A stretch of 64,000 bases of DNA, taken from assembly GCA_051877895.1 (NCBI GenBank), contig JBJEJI010000070.1:46323-110322 (forward strand), in the 5' to 3' direction. The notes beneath the pieces are model-generated. The model saw nothing but the letters and a program-made list of their open reading frames with translations. It did no database searches and was not told the DNA's origin. Made by a program: the position numbers and the translations under genes. Positions 24,952 through 33,801 of the stretch are shown piece by piece. Position 1 is the first letter of the stretch, and each line of letters opens with the position of its first letter. The DNA comes from UBA3775 sp051877895. GTDB lineage: Bacteria > Bacillota > Clostridia > Lachnospirales > Lachnospiraceae.

Positions 24952-27110
24952 GAATATTCAGAAATGAGTTGGTAAAATTTTTTACTTCAAAATTCATTCT
25001 CTCTGCTTTTGGGATGTTGTTGTTAATAAATGTTATTATTATTTTTAATCAGGCATTTAACAGTGGGGGAAAAATAAATTTTTATTTACCCTCTGCATAT
25101 CGGGCAATTTATACTGATATCGAAGAAATGTCAACTGGCGAACAGAAACAGTATATAGAAGAACTGTGTGTGAAATATTACACGATGCAGGATGATGAAC
25201 ATACCGTGGGAAGTGCGGAGTTATACACAGAAAATGAAAAATCTGAAATTGCTTTATTAAGTGATGTTCTTGAAGTGACAGAGGAATGTGAAAATTATCA
25301 GGAATTTTTAAATGGTATTAAGTCCGATGCAACTCTTGGTATTTCTATGGGATTGTTTGCAGATTCCGACACTTATACCTATAAAAATGTTCAAAAGACA
25401 CTAAAAGATTTTAAAGATATGTTTGATATCAGTCTTGTTGCGGGTCCTATAAAAGGAATATTTCTTGCAACAGACTGTGTTACTACAGATTTGCTTGTGA
25501 TAATTTTCATTATGGCGGCAGTGGCTTTTCTGGTTCTGAGAGAACGTGAGACTGCCGTACTGAATCTTTGCAAAACCGTTTATAACGGAAGGCTTCCGCT
25601 GGGTGTTGTGAAAGCTGGGGTTATTGTGCTGGTTTCCATATTGACGGTAATACTGTTTTACGGAGTAAATTATCTGTTGGGCTATGCAATTTATGGCATG
25701 GGAGATTTGTCTCGTCCTGTGCAGTCTGTATTGTCTCACTGTGTTTTGAAGGTGTCTGTTGAAGAGTACTTGTTTCTCTATATTCTTGGAAAATGCATAG
25801 CGGTCATGGGGATTGCCATGTTCTTTTACCTCGCCGCAACAGTATGTGCAACAGCTATGCAGTTCTATCTTGTTACGGTAATTACGACGATACTGGCTTC
25901 GCTTGGATACTATTCTTTGTCGGCCACCAGTAATCTTGTTTTATTAAAATATTTAAATCCTGTTGCATTTTTGGATACAAATTCAGTTCTCGGATACTAC
26001 AGAAATATTAATATTGCAGGCAATCCGGTGACTTACTTGACATTATTCTGTCTGGTATCTATGCTGTCCATATTTATATTTACTTACTATGGCGCTTCTC
26101 TTTTTGCAGATCTTAAAGAAGCTGTATTGTCGGAAGGTAGCCGTCTTTCTGTACGAATAATAGACAGGACAGGTAAAAGAACAGGGATTTTCTTACATGA
26201 GTTGTATAAATGTTTTATTGGAGGCAGAGTTCTTGTCATTCTTGTAATATATGCCATCTTTACTATAATTTCTTATAAACCTGTACGTGAATCCTACTAT
26301 ATAATGGAAGATTCAATATACAACAGTTATATTTCAATTCTTACAGGACCTTGGTCTGATGAAAAGACATCATATGTTAACAATGAAGTTATAAGAATTG
26401 AGGAACTTGAAAAAGAAAAGGAAACTCGTCTGAGTGAGGCGGAAACAGAAGAAGAGGCGGTGCGGATAGAGGGGTTTTATGATACTGAGCTTTTGGCAAA
26501 AAGTGCAGTTGTGGAGCTGGAAGCACATACGGAATATCTTGAAACTGTAAATGGGGATTATTATATAGATACAGGTTACAAGTTGCTGACAGGATATTAT
26601 ACGGCATTAAACAAAGATGCCTGGCTTGCTTTGTTGGCGGTGCTTGTGCTGATTGTCTGCCTTTCCTATATTTACTCCGTAGAATTTGCTTATGGAATGA
26701 ACAGTCTTTTGAAAACTACACTTAATGGGAGAGGTAGAACCATGGCATATAAGTTACTGATAGGTATGATAATCATTGTTTCGGTATTTCTTTTGACCTA
26801 TGTCCCTGTATATTACAGCGTTCTCAAAGAATTTGGTATAGCAGGAATACATTTTAAAGCCTGTAGTATGTCTCATCTTTCATCAGTGCCGGGAAGCATA
26901 TCGGTGCTTTTATATTTGATTATAAAGAATTGCTTGAGAATTGCAGGTATGATTATTATGATGGCAGTGATTTTTGTTCTGTCATCAAAACTGAAAAGTT
27001 TTGTTTCTACAATATTAATTTCAGTTGTATTATTTGCTACACCAATTGTTCTCTTTATCGCAGAAGTTCCGGGAGCAAAATACATACTGTTGAATAGTTT
27101 TCTGATTTAG
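24948..27110 (+). CDS. ABC transporter permease, two-part
   Basis: A 720-residue membrane protein that appears to be two permease halves in tandem. Each half starts with a hydrophobic helix, continues with a polar extracytoplasmic stretch (residues about 45-165, and about 455-545 with Glu-rich coiled segments), and ends in about five membrane helices. I do not recognise a named family, but the pairing with the ABC ATPase and the four-base overlap make the permease role sound. Substrate is unknown. A third membrane gene, incomplete, follows after 16 bases. A large two-part permease is seen in export or immunity systems for peptides, which is context rather than proof. Confidence 0.75.
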   Translation: MRIFRNELVKFFTSKFILSAFGMLLLINVIIIFNQAFNSGGKINFYLPSAYRAIYTDIEEMSTGEQKQYIEELCVKYYTMQDDEHTVGSAELYTENEKSEIALLSDVLEVTEECENYQEFLNGIKSDATLGISMGLFADSDTYTYKNVQKTLKDFKDMFDISLVAGPIKGIFLATDCVTTDLLVIIFIMAAVAFLVLRERETAVLNLCKTVYNGRLPLGVVKAGVIVLVSILTVILFYGVNYLLGYAIYGMGDLSRPVQSVLSHCVLKVSVEEYLFLYILGKCIAVMGIAMFFYLAATVCATAMQFYLVTVITTILASLGYYSLSATSNLVLLKYLNPVAFLDTNSVLGYYRNINIAGNPVTYLTLFCLVSMLSIFIFTYYGASLFADLKEAVLSEGSRLSVRIIDRTGKRTGIFLHELYKCFIGGRVLVILVIYAIFTIISYKPVRESYYIMEDSIYNSYISILTGPWSDEKTSYVNNEVIRIEELEKEKETRLSEAETEEEAVRIEGFYDTELLAKSAVVELEAHTEYLETVNGDYYIDTGYKLLTGYYTALNKDAWLALLAVLVLIVCLSYIYSVEFAYGMNSLLKTTLNGRGRTMAYKLLIGMIIIVSVFLLTYVPVYYSVLKEFGIAGIHFKACSMSHLSSVPGSISVLLYLIIKNCLRIAGMIIMMAVIFVLSSKLKSFVSTILISVVLFATPIVLFIAEVPGAKYILLNSFLI

Positions 27111-27126
27111 AAAGGAGTTTTCTCCG

Positions 27127-27651
27127 GTGAAACTTGTAAATTATCGTTTATCCTGGAAAATCATATTAAAAAATAAATGGATTTCCCTTTTGTATACAGC
27201 TGTTTTACTTGCCATGTTTTATGAACCGGCAAAAACAATCTATAATGCAATGACAAATTCCCCAAATCTTTCGTTGTCTGAAATAAACTATAGTTTTATG
27301 CATCAGTGCATAATCTGGTTTTCTGTGATGCTGTTTACAACTCATGAATTAATCAGTCACGTAAGAGACAAAGCATCTCAGATTTTGTGGATTGGATCAA
27401 AGACAGAATTCTACAGAAATGTATTTCGTTTTTCCATCATTAATGATGCAATTGTTTCGGGTCTGATACTTGTTGTTCAAATCGCATTGTTTGTATACGG
27501 TGGAAAAGGAATCATGGGATTCCTCCTTAAAATAACGTTGGATATCTTTTTTTATTATTTTCTTGTAGGCGTGATTGCCATATTTACAGCTATGCTGATT
27601 TCCGGTGTCACGGCAGTATGTGCAACAGATTTTTCTCCGTGCACACCTTAA
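27127..27651 (+). pseudogene. truncated membrane protein (second permease), 3' end in uvrD-like gene
   Basis: A 174-codon frame starting at GTG 27127, with AGGAG upstream. It has about four membrane helices (e.g. WISLLYTAVLLAMFY, AIVSGLILVVQIALFVYG, FFYYFLVGVIAIFTAML). The frame then runs into DNA that is the 3' end of the convergent helicase gene: the last 14 or so codons overlap it, and the end CATDFSPCTP reads as antisense of helicase codons. This suggests that the original permease was longer and was cut off at a recombination or deletion point near 27605. It may still be a short functional protein. Confidence 0.6.
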
Positions 27652-29620
27652 AATCCATCTTTTTCGGTACAAGCAACTTGTCGAATTTAATGGTAAGGGT
27701 GTCGCCCTCTACTGCAAGTACCGTGCCTTCCTTATATGTTTCGTGATATATTCTGCAGCCCTTTTCGGGTTTTTCGTTGCTAATTAGAATTTCATTTATA
27801 AACCGTGAGGTTTTACATTCTTTTCCGTTTCGTTTGGAAGAATAAGAAAGATACAGCTTCTTTCTGGCACGGGTCATGGCAACATAAAACATGCGGCGTT
27901 CCTCCTCCAGTTCTTCGGGAGAGGTGGAAAGACGGTGGGGAGTGATTCCTTCTACACAGTCAGGCATATATACACAGTCATATTCCAGACCCTTGCATCC
28001 GTGGTAAGTAACAAGATTTACTGCGGAAACAGGGGCTTTTTCTTTTGCTGCAGCAACCTTTTGCCTGTATTCTTCAATGTGTTCTAAAAATGCTGTAAAT
28101 GAACGAAAAGGGGCCGCATCCTCTTCAAGCTGGTCCAGATATTCCACGATTTCTTCGAGAAAATTATTTTTGAGATTTAAATTGCTTTTCAAATAGTCCT
28201 CGTAGCCCATAACTTTTCTGATGTAATGAATGGCTGCAGATGTGTTCATGTTCTTCATCAGATTCATGTCATAAATCAGCTGGGTTATATTTTTAGAAAC
28301 GTACCATTTTTCTGCAGATTCATAGTAATCGGCCAGTTCACAGAGATCGATTTCGTTATTGTCGAGAGCCTCTCTGGAAATATACCTTACCGGTTTGTTG
28401 CAGAACTGCAAAAAATTCTGACGACCGGTATCACCTGCCAGAAAGCGGATATATGCAATAACAGGCACAAGATAGCGGTTGTCATAGATTGTTGGAATGC
28501 TGCCTTTCACATGAAAAGGGATATCAGCATCCACAAAACGTGATGCAATCGCCCCACATTGTGCATTGGTTCTGAGAAGGACTGCGATTGCCGATGGGTT
28601 TACACCTTCGTCCAGCTCTTTGGAAATAAGCTTTGCAAGGTGGGTATACTCCTTATAATTGTCGGCAAAACCTTTGATAACCACACGGCTGCCACCCTTG
28701 TTATGGGCAGTCAGTTTCTTAACAAGGCGTATTTTGTTGTTGGAAATTACCTTTGAAGACTGTTTGAGGATTTCTTCGGTGCAGCGGAAGTTTGTATCAA
28801 GTGTAATAGTGGTGCATTCCGGGAAATCCTTCGAAAAGTTCTGTATGAAAGCAGGAGATGAACCTCGGAAGGAATAGATTGCCTGATCGTCATCACCCAC
28901 TACAAACAGGTTGTTTTCCGGAGCGGCAAGCATTTTAATAATTTCATATTGCACAGCGTTAATATCCTGGAATTCATCTACAAGAATGTATTGGAATTTA
29001 TGCTGCCAGTAGCGCAGTATGTCCGGCTTCTCTGTAAGTAATCCAAAAGTTTTAATTAACATGTCCTCGAAATCAACCAATTTCATTTCTGAAAGGGTTT
29101 CGTTATATCCCTGATAAATTCTTGCAAAATCTGATTTGCTCATTACAGAGGATTTAAATTCTGAAACAGATAATCTGCTGCTTTTTACATAGGCAATCTC
29201 ATCCAGAAGTTCTCTGATAATGTCAGGATTGGAACTGAGAAGTTCATCAGACTTTCTGAGAAGGGAAAGAATGATTTGAAATGCAGTTTCATCATTTATA
29301 ATATTCTGATTTGAAAAGCCAAAGTGCTTTTTCAGAATCTGAAAAAAGATGGAGTGAAATGTTCCGAAATTTACCCTGGAGTTTTCGTTGGAGACAGCAT
29401 TAATAAAGCGTCTGCGCATTTCAATTGCAGAAGCCTTTGCAAAGGTCACAACCAGAATGTTGGTTGGCTCAATATTATATTTATGAATCATGTAGATTAA
29501 TCTTTGAACGATTGTCAGGGTCTTTCCGGAACCCGGTCCGGCAATACATAAAACCGGACCGTGAACGGAACTGACCGCCTCCCGCTGAGAGGGGGTAAGA
29601 GTTGATTTGAAAGTATTCAT
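27608..29620 (-). CDS. UvrD/PcrA-type ATP-dependent DNA helicase (short form)
   Basis: A 670-residue superfamily 1A helicase. Walker A is AGPGSGKT (residues 27-34), motif II is LVDEFQDINAVQYE, motif III is VVGDDDQAIYSFRGSSP, motif V is VNLVTYHGCKGLEYD and motif VI is MFYVAMTRARKKLYLSYS. It is shorter than PcrA (about 740 residues) and may be a second UvrD-like repair enzyme. The C-terminus with YKEGTVLAVEGDTLTIKFD is a small beta domain seen at the end of PcrA-like proteins. The ribosome binding site before ATG 29620 is weak (AAGG one base before). The 3' end overlaps the truncated permease gene. Confidence 0.88.
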   Translation of the reverse strand: MNTFKSTLTPSQREAVSSVHGPVLCIAGPGSGKTLTIVQRLIYMIHKYNIEPTNILVVTFAKASAIEMRRRFINAVSNENSRVNFGTFHSIFFQILKKHFGFSNQNIINDETAFQIILSLLRKSDELLSSNPDIIRELLDEIAYVKSSRLSVSEFKSSVMSKSDFARIYQGYNETLSEMKLVDFEDMLIKTFGLLTEKPDILRYWQHKFQYILVDEFQDINAVQYEIIKMLAAPENNLFVVGDDDQAIYSFRGSSPAFIQNFSKDFPECTTITLDTNFRCTEEILKQSSKVISNNKIRLVKKLTAHNKGGSRVVIKGFADNYKEYTHLAKLISKELDEGVNPSAIAVLLRTNAQCGAIASRFVDADIPFHVKGSIPTIYDNRYLVPVIAYIRFLAGDTGRQNFLQFCNKPVRYISREALDNNEIDLCELADYYESAEKWYVSKNITQLIYDMNLMKNMNTSAAIHYIRKVMGYEDYLKSNLNLKNNFLEEIVEYLDQLEEDAAPFRSFTAFLEHIEEYRQKVAAAKEKAPVSAVNLVTYHGCKGLEYDCVYMPDCVEGITPHRLSTSPEELEEERRMFYVAMTRARKKLYLSYSSKRNGKECKTSRFINEILISNEKPEKGCRIYHETYKEGTVLAVEGDTLTIKFDKLLVPKKMDFKVCTEKNLLHILP

Positions 29621-29725
29621 ACCTTTTTGTTTCAGGGCAAAATGCTCTTTATTATTATAGCTGATTGTTACTATCCCGCGACAAAAGCCGGGGGGATTTT
29701 GGCATATCCGTCAATGAACAGGAAG

Positions 29726-31189
29726 TTACAGGGCAGCTTTAAGAAGCTGGATTCCCTTTCTTATTCTTGCAAGACTTTCGTCCTTGCCCAGTATTGCCAT
29801 GATTTCATAGGCACCGCCCGGTGTGGACTGTTTGCCGGATACTGCTGTACGTACAGGCCAGAGAACGATTCCGTTTTTGCAGCCTTTTTCTGCAACCAGA
29901 TCCATGCAGATTTTTTCGATAGCAGGAATGGAGTAGTCATTAAGCTGTTCAAAGCGTGGAAGGATTTCCTCAAGAACCTCAAGAGAAATTTCGGAATTAG
30001 TCTTCATTTTCTTGTGGGTGTACATTGAAATGTCATAATCGGGAAGTGCTTCAAAAAAATCAATTTTTTCTGCAATATCGCAGAAGGTTTCGATTCTGGT
30101 TTTTACCAGATCAGCAATTGCCTTTAAATCATAGTCCTTTGTTACAACTTCTTTTATATAAGGAAGAGCCATTTCATAGTAACGGTCATTGTCCATTGCC
30201 TTGATATATTCTCCGTTCATCCAGCGGAGCTTCTGCATATCAAATACAGCAGGAGATTTGGAAATATGAGTGTAGTCAAACTCAGAAATCAATTCTGAAA
30301 GAGAAAAAATTTCCTGATTTGAGCTTGGACTCCAGCCCAAAAGAGCAATGAAATTAACAACTGCTTCAGATACAAAGCCCTGTTCCATTAAATCTTCAAA
30401 GGATGAATGTCCGCTTCTTTTGGAAAGTTTCTGGTGCTCTTCATTTGTAATAAGAGGACAGTGAATGTAAACAGGTTCCTTCCACCCGAAAGCATTGTAA
30501 AGTCTTGTATATTTCGGAGTGGAAGAGAGATATTCATTTCCTCTTACAACGTGAGTGATTTCCATAAGATGGTCGTCAATTACGTTGGCAAAGTTGTAGG
30601 TTGGATATCCGTCGCTTTTGATGAGAATCATATCATCAAGTTCGGAATTATCAACAGTAATTTCTCCATAAATTGCATCGGTAAAGGTGGTTGTCCCTTC
30701 TTCCGGAATATTCTGTCTGATTACATAAGGAAGTCCTGCATCAAGATTAGCCTGAATTTCTTCCTTGGAAAGGTGAAGACAGTGTTTGTCGTACTTTGTA
30801 ATTTCCTTGCCATCGCCACCTTCGACAGCACATTTCAGGGACTCAAGTCTTTCAGGAGTACAAAAGCAGTAATAAGCTTCTCCTTTTTCTACAAGCTGTT
30901 TTGCATAATCCAGATAAAGACCGGAAGCAACACGTTCACTCTGAACATAAGGACCAAAACCCTTGTCCTTGTCCGGACCTTCATCATGAATGAGACCGGT
31001 TTTTTCCATGGTACGATAGATGATGTCTACAGCGCCTTCTACATAACGTTCACGGTCAGTATCCTCGATACGGAGAATAAAATCCCCGCCTTCGTGCTTT
31101 GCAATGAGAAACTCATAAAGAGCGGTACGTAAATTTCCTACATGCATACGTCCTGTAGGACTTGGTGCATATCTTGTTCTGATTTTCAT
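29726..31189 (-). CDS. gltX: glutamyl-tRNA synthetase
   Basis: A 487-residue class I aminoacyl-tRNA synthetase that charges tRNA(Glu) with glutamate. The HIGH-type motif is in APSPTGRMHVGNLRTALYE (read HVGN) and the KMSKS-type motif is KLSKRSGHSS. The anticodon-binding C-terminal part ends with GGAYEIMAILGKDESLARIRKG. In most Clostridia lacking glutaminyl-tRNA synthetase the enzyme also charges tRNA(Gln); whether that applies here is inference. AGGAGG lies six bases before the ATG. It follows rpoD by 12 bases and is likely in the same transcript. Confidence 0.96.
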   Translation of the reverse strand: MKIRTRYAPSPTGRMHVGNLRTALYEFLIAKHEGGDFILRIEDTDRERYVEGAVDIIYRTMEKTGLIHDEGPDKDKGFGPYVQSERVASGLYLDYAKQLVEKGEAYYCFCTPERLESLKCAVEGGDGKEITKYDKHCLHLSKEEIQANLDAGLPYVIRQNIPEEGTTTFTDAIYGEITVDNSELDDMILIKSDGYPTYNFANVIDDHLMEITHVVRGNEYLSSTPKYTRLYNAFGWKEPVYIHCPLITNEEHQKLSKRSGHSSFEDLMEQGFVSEAVVNFIALLGWSPSSNQEIFSLSELISEFDYTHISKSPAVFDMQKLRWMNGEYIKAMDNDRYYEMALPYIKEVVTKDYDLKAIADLVKTRIETFCDIAEKIDFFEALPDYDISMYTHKKMKTNSEISLEVLEEILPRFEQLNDYSIPAIEKICMDLVAEKGCKNGIVLWPVRTAVSGKQSTPGGAYEIMAILGKDESLARIRKGIQLLKAAL

Positions 31190-31201
31190 AATATCCTCCT
31201 T

Positions 31202-32314
31202 TTATATTTCATAATCTTTCAGCAGCTTTGCTCTGCTGGGATGTTTTAATTTTCTTATTGCCTTAGCCTCAATCTGACGGATGCGCTCTCTGGTAACCTG
31301 GAATTCTCTGCCCACCTCCTCAAGAGTATGGCTTGTTCCGTCTTTAAGCCCGAAACGCAGTTCAATTACCCGTCTTTCTCTTTCTGAAAGCGTTTCCAGA
31401 AGTGAAGCAATCTGTTCCTTTAATAACTTATATGCGGTTTCTTCTTCAGGACCTCGTGTCATTTCATCTTTGATAAAATCTCCAAGATGACTGTCATCCT
31501 CTTCTCCGATAGGGGTATCCAAAGAAATAGGATCTGCTGATATTTTTAAAATTTCCCGAATTCGCTCCACAGGAGTATCCATTGCTTCAGCCAGTTCGGT
31601 CTCACTTGGTTCCCTGCCAAGTTGCTGTGTCAGCTGTCTGGAAACACGATAAGTTTTATTTATTACTTCCGACATATGTACCGGGATACGAATTGTTCTG
31701 GATTGGTCTGCAATGGCACGGGTAATAGCCTGTCTGATCCACCAGGTAGCATATGTAGAAAATTTATAGCCTTTTCTGTAATTAAACTTGTCCACTGCTT
31801 TGATTAAGCCCATGTTTCCTTCCTGAATCAAATCCAGAAAGGAAAGCCCTCTGCCTACATAACGTTTGGCAATACTTACTACCAGACGAAGGTTGGATTC
31901 GGTAAGCTTTTTCTTGGCTATGGCATCTCCCTGTTCAATTCTGATGGCAATTTCTGTTTCCTCTTCTCCGGAGAGCAGAGGAAAGTTACCTATTTCACGT
32001 AAATACTGTTTTACAGGATCATCACTGATGGCATCCATGATTTCTTCCGGATTTTCCCTCTCGGGAAGAATGTCCAGTTCATTGTCCAGAGAAAGAAGCT
32101 CATTATCATCCGGTACATCTTCGAGGAAATCAGGTGTGATGACTAAAATTCCTTTATTTTGAAGATAATTTTCTATGTACTTTTTCTGCTCGGGAGTTAG
32201 GCTCAGTTCTGCAAGAACGCTATCTATCTGGCTTTGCTCAAGAATTGCATTGTTTGCATTTCCTAATGCCATAAGTTCTTCAAGTTTTTTGCTGAGTAAT
32301 TCTTTTTGGTTCAT
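31202..32314 (-). CDS. rpoD: primary RNA polymerase sigma factor (RpoD/SigA type)
   Basis: A 370-residue sigma-70 factor of the primary class. Region 1.2 has SDDPVKQYLREIGNFPLLS, region 2 has LVVSIAKRYVGRGLSFLDLIQEGNMGL and the -10-reading helix YATWWIRQAITRAIADQSR. Region 4 has the -35 helix-turn-helix LEEVGREFQVTRERIRQIEAKA. Length equals that of Bacillus SigA. The usual partner dnaG is not next to it here; it is followed by gltX. It could be the housekeeping factor or a close paralogue. GGGAGA lies eight bases before the ATG, and a near-perfect promoter lies at 32401-32429. Confidence 0.93.
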   Translation of the reverse strand: MNQKELLSKKLEELMALGNANNAILEQSQIDSVLAELSLTPEQKKYIENYLQNKGILVITPDFLEDVPDDNELLSLDNELDILPERENPEEIMDAISDDPVKQYLREIGNFPLLSGEEETEIAIRIEQGDAIAKKKLTESNLRLVVSIAKRYVGRGLSFLDLIQEGNMGLIKAVDKFNYRKGYKFSTYATWWIRQAITRAIADQSRTIRIPVHMSEVINKTYRVSRQLTQQLGREPSETELAEAMDTPVERIREILKISADPISLDTPIGEEDDSHLGDFIKDEMTRGPEEETAYKLLKEQIASLLETLSERERRVIELRFGLKDGTSHTLEEVGREFQVTRERIRQIEAKAIRKLKHPSRAKLLKDYEI

Positions 32315-32400
32315 TCAATCTGTCTCCCGGTTACTTTACTTTTACATTTATTCTTACAAATGTTTCCATTATTATATTGGAAAAAATCGCAAGCGTTCTA

Positions 32401-32429
32401 ATAATATCATAGGGTAAAATCCTTGTCAA
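32401..32429 (-). promoter_or_regulatory. rpoD-gltX promoter
   Basis: On the minus strand, TTGACA (32429-32424) and TATTAT (32406-32401) are 17 bases apart. The 12 bases TTGACAAGGATT are shared exactly with the divergent rpsL promoter. The rest of 32315-32494 shows no further feature. Confidence 0.82.
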
Positions 32430-32494
32430 TGAGGGAAAACGGCACAGTTGTTTCCTGTTCATAGCAAAAAATGAAGAAATGCTGTAATTCGGGG

Positions 32495-32523
32495 TTGACA
32501 AGGATTATTTCCATATGTATAAT
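32495..32523 (+). promoter_or_regulatory. str operon (rpsL) promoter
   Basis: Consensus TTGACA (32495-32500) and TATAAT (32518-32523) with a 17-base spacer, as expected for very strongly expressed ribosomal genes. The leader of about 100 bases has a hairpin TGTCAT/ATGACA at 32552-32572. Confidence 0.92.
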
Positions 32524-32630
32524 TCAAGGTGCGCGCGTTTGTAGCGCTGTTTGTCATGCGAAAATAATGACATCAGATTACGAAATTTATACCGCGTACA
32601 GCCACATCCATTAAAATAGGAGGTGAAAGG

Positions 32631-33053
32631 ATGCCTACATTTAATCAGTTAGTAAGAAAAGGCAGAAAGTCCGTAGAGGCTAAGTCAACAGCCCCTGCGC
32701 TGCAGAAGAGCTTTAACTCTTTACACAAGAAGGCAGTTAATGCATCTTCCCCACAGAAGCGTGGAGTATGTACAGCTGTAAGAACAGCAACACCAAAGAA
32801 GCCTAACTCAGCTCTTAGAAAGATTGCCAGAGTTCGTCTTTCAAACGGTATCGAAGTAACAAGCTATATTCCGGGTGAAGGTCATAACCTTCAGGAGCAC
32901 AGCGTTGTTCTTATCCGTGGTGGTAGAGTAAAGGACCTTCCTGGTACAAGATACCACATTATCAGAGGTACTCTTGATACAGCAGGTGTAGCAAAGAGAC
33001 GTCAGGCACGTTCTAAGTACGGTGCCAAGAGACCAAAAGACGCTAAGAAATAA
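32631..33053 (+). CDS. rpsL: 30S ribosomal protein S12
   Basis: A 140-residue protein of the ribosomal decoding centre. Blocks are MPTFNQLVRKGRK, TPKKPNSALRKIARVRLSNG and PGTRYHIIRGTLDTAGV. The lysine in PKKPNSALRK, where changes give streptomycin resistance in other bacteria, is the normal one. AGGAGG lies seven bases before the ATG. First gene of the str operon, directly under a consensus promoter. Confidence 0.98.
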   Translation: MPTFNQLVRKGRKSVEAKSTAPALQKSFNSLHKKAVNASSPQKRGVCTAVRTATPKKPNSALRKIARVRLSNGIEVTSYIPGEGHNLQEHSVVLIRGGRVKDLPGTRYHIIRGTLDTAGVAKRRQARSKYGAKRPKDAKK

Positions 33054-33255
33054 GTCGTTTTTGAAAGTTTGATAAGCTTTCGCAAGAATAAAAAGTAGTA
33101 AATTACTACATTACTATAATGCAGGTTATTTCACTGACGCAGATGTGTGGCTGTGATGCGTAAACGGATAGAGATAATGAGCATGAACACAGTAATGTGA
33201 GTACCGTAGAATTAATCGCCGACAAAAATCGGTAAATATTAAGGAGGGAAGTAAC
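33054..33255 (+). other. S12-S7 intercistronic region with potential RNA structure
   Basis: Two hundred bases without a gene inside the str operon. They include a palindrome GTAGTAA-A-TTACTAC (33095-33109), a stem ACGCA/TGCGT (33137-33161) enclosing a GT-rich loop, and a small stem before the rpsG ribosome binding site. In E. coli, S7 represses its own operon by binding between the S12 and S7 genes; a similar role here is a guess from position. No promoter boxes of good quality were found. Confidence 0.4.
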
Positions 33256-33726
33256 GTGCCACGTAAAGGACATATTCAGAAGAGAGATGTTTTGGCTGAT
33301 CCTATTTACAACAGCAAGGTTGTTACTAAGCTTATTAACAACATTATGCTTGATGGTAAGAAGGGTGTTGCGCAGAAGATCGTTTATGGTGCTTTTGAAC
33401 AGGTAGCTGAAAAGACAGGCAAGGACGCAATGGAGGTTTTCGAAACAGCCATGAACAACCTTATGCCTATGCTTGAAGTAAAAGCACGTCGTATCGGTGG
33501 TGCCACATATCAGGTACCAATCGAAGTTAGACCAGACAGAAGACAGGCTCTTGCTCTTCGTTGGTTAACAATGTTCTCACGTAAGAGAAGTGAGAAGACA
33601 CAGGTAGAAAGACTTGCAAACGAGATCATCGATGCATCTAACAATACCGGTAACGCAGTAAAGAGAAAAGAAGAAATGCACAGAATGGCAGAAGCAAACA
33701 AGGCTTTCGCACATTATCGTTGGTAG
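33256..33726 (+). CDS. rpsG: 30S ribosomal protein S7
   Basis: A 156-residue protein that nucleates assembly of the 30S head on 16S rRNA. Characteristic stretches are KRDVLADPIYNSKVVTKLIN, EVKARRIGGATYQVPIEVRP and KREEMHRMAEANKAFAHYRW. The start is GTG with AAGGAGGG seven bases before it. Unusually long distance (202 bases) from rpsL. Confidence 0.98.
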   Translation: MPRKGHIQKRDVLADPIYNSKVVTKLINNIMLDGKKGVAQKIVYGAFEQVAEKTGKDAMEVFETAMNNLMPMLEVKARRIGGATYQVPIEVRPDRRQALALRWLTMFSRKRSEKTQVERLANEIIDASNNTGNAVKRKEEMHRMAEANKAFAHYRW

Positions 33727-33801
33727 TCTTCAGACTCGCATACTAAGACATAATAAAGAAGTATATAATACTTCCGAATCTATAAATAGGAGGAAAAAAC
33801 C

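Noticed and set aside
22437..29620. Prophage, integrative element or CRISPR region
   Set aside because: No integrase, transposase, phage structural gene or regular spaced repeats seen; the helicase is an ordinary UvrD-type protein.
30407..31132. 241-codon frame on the plus strand inside gltX
   Set aside because: Shadow of a certain gltX gene; no ribosome binding site and no recognisable motif.
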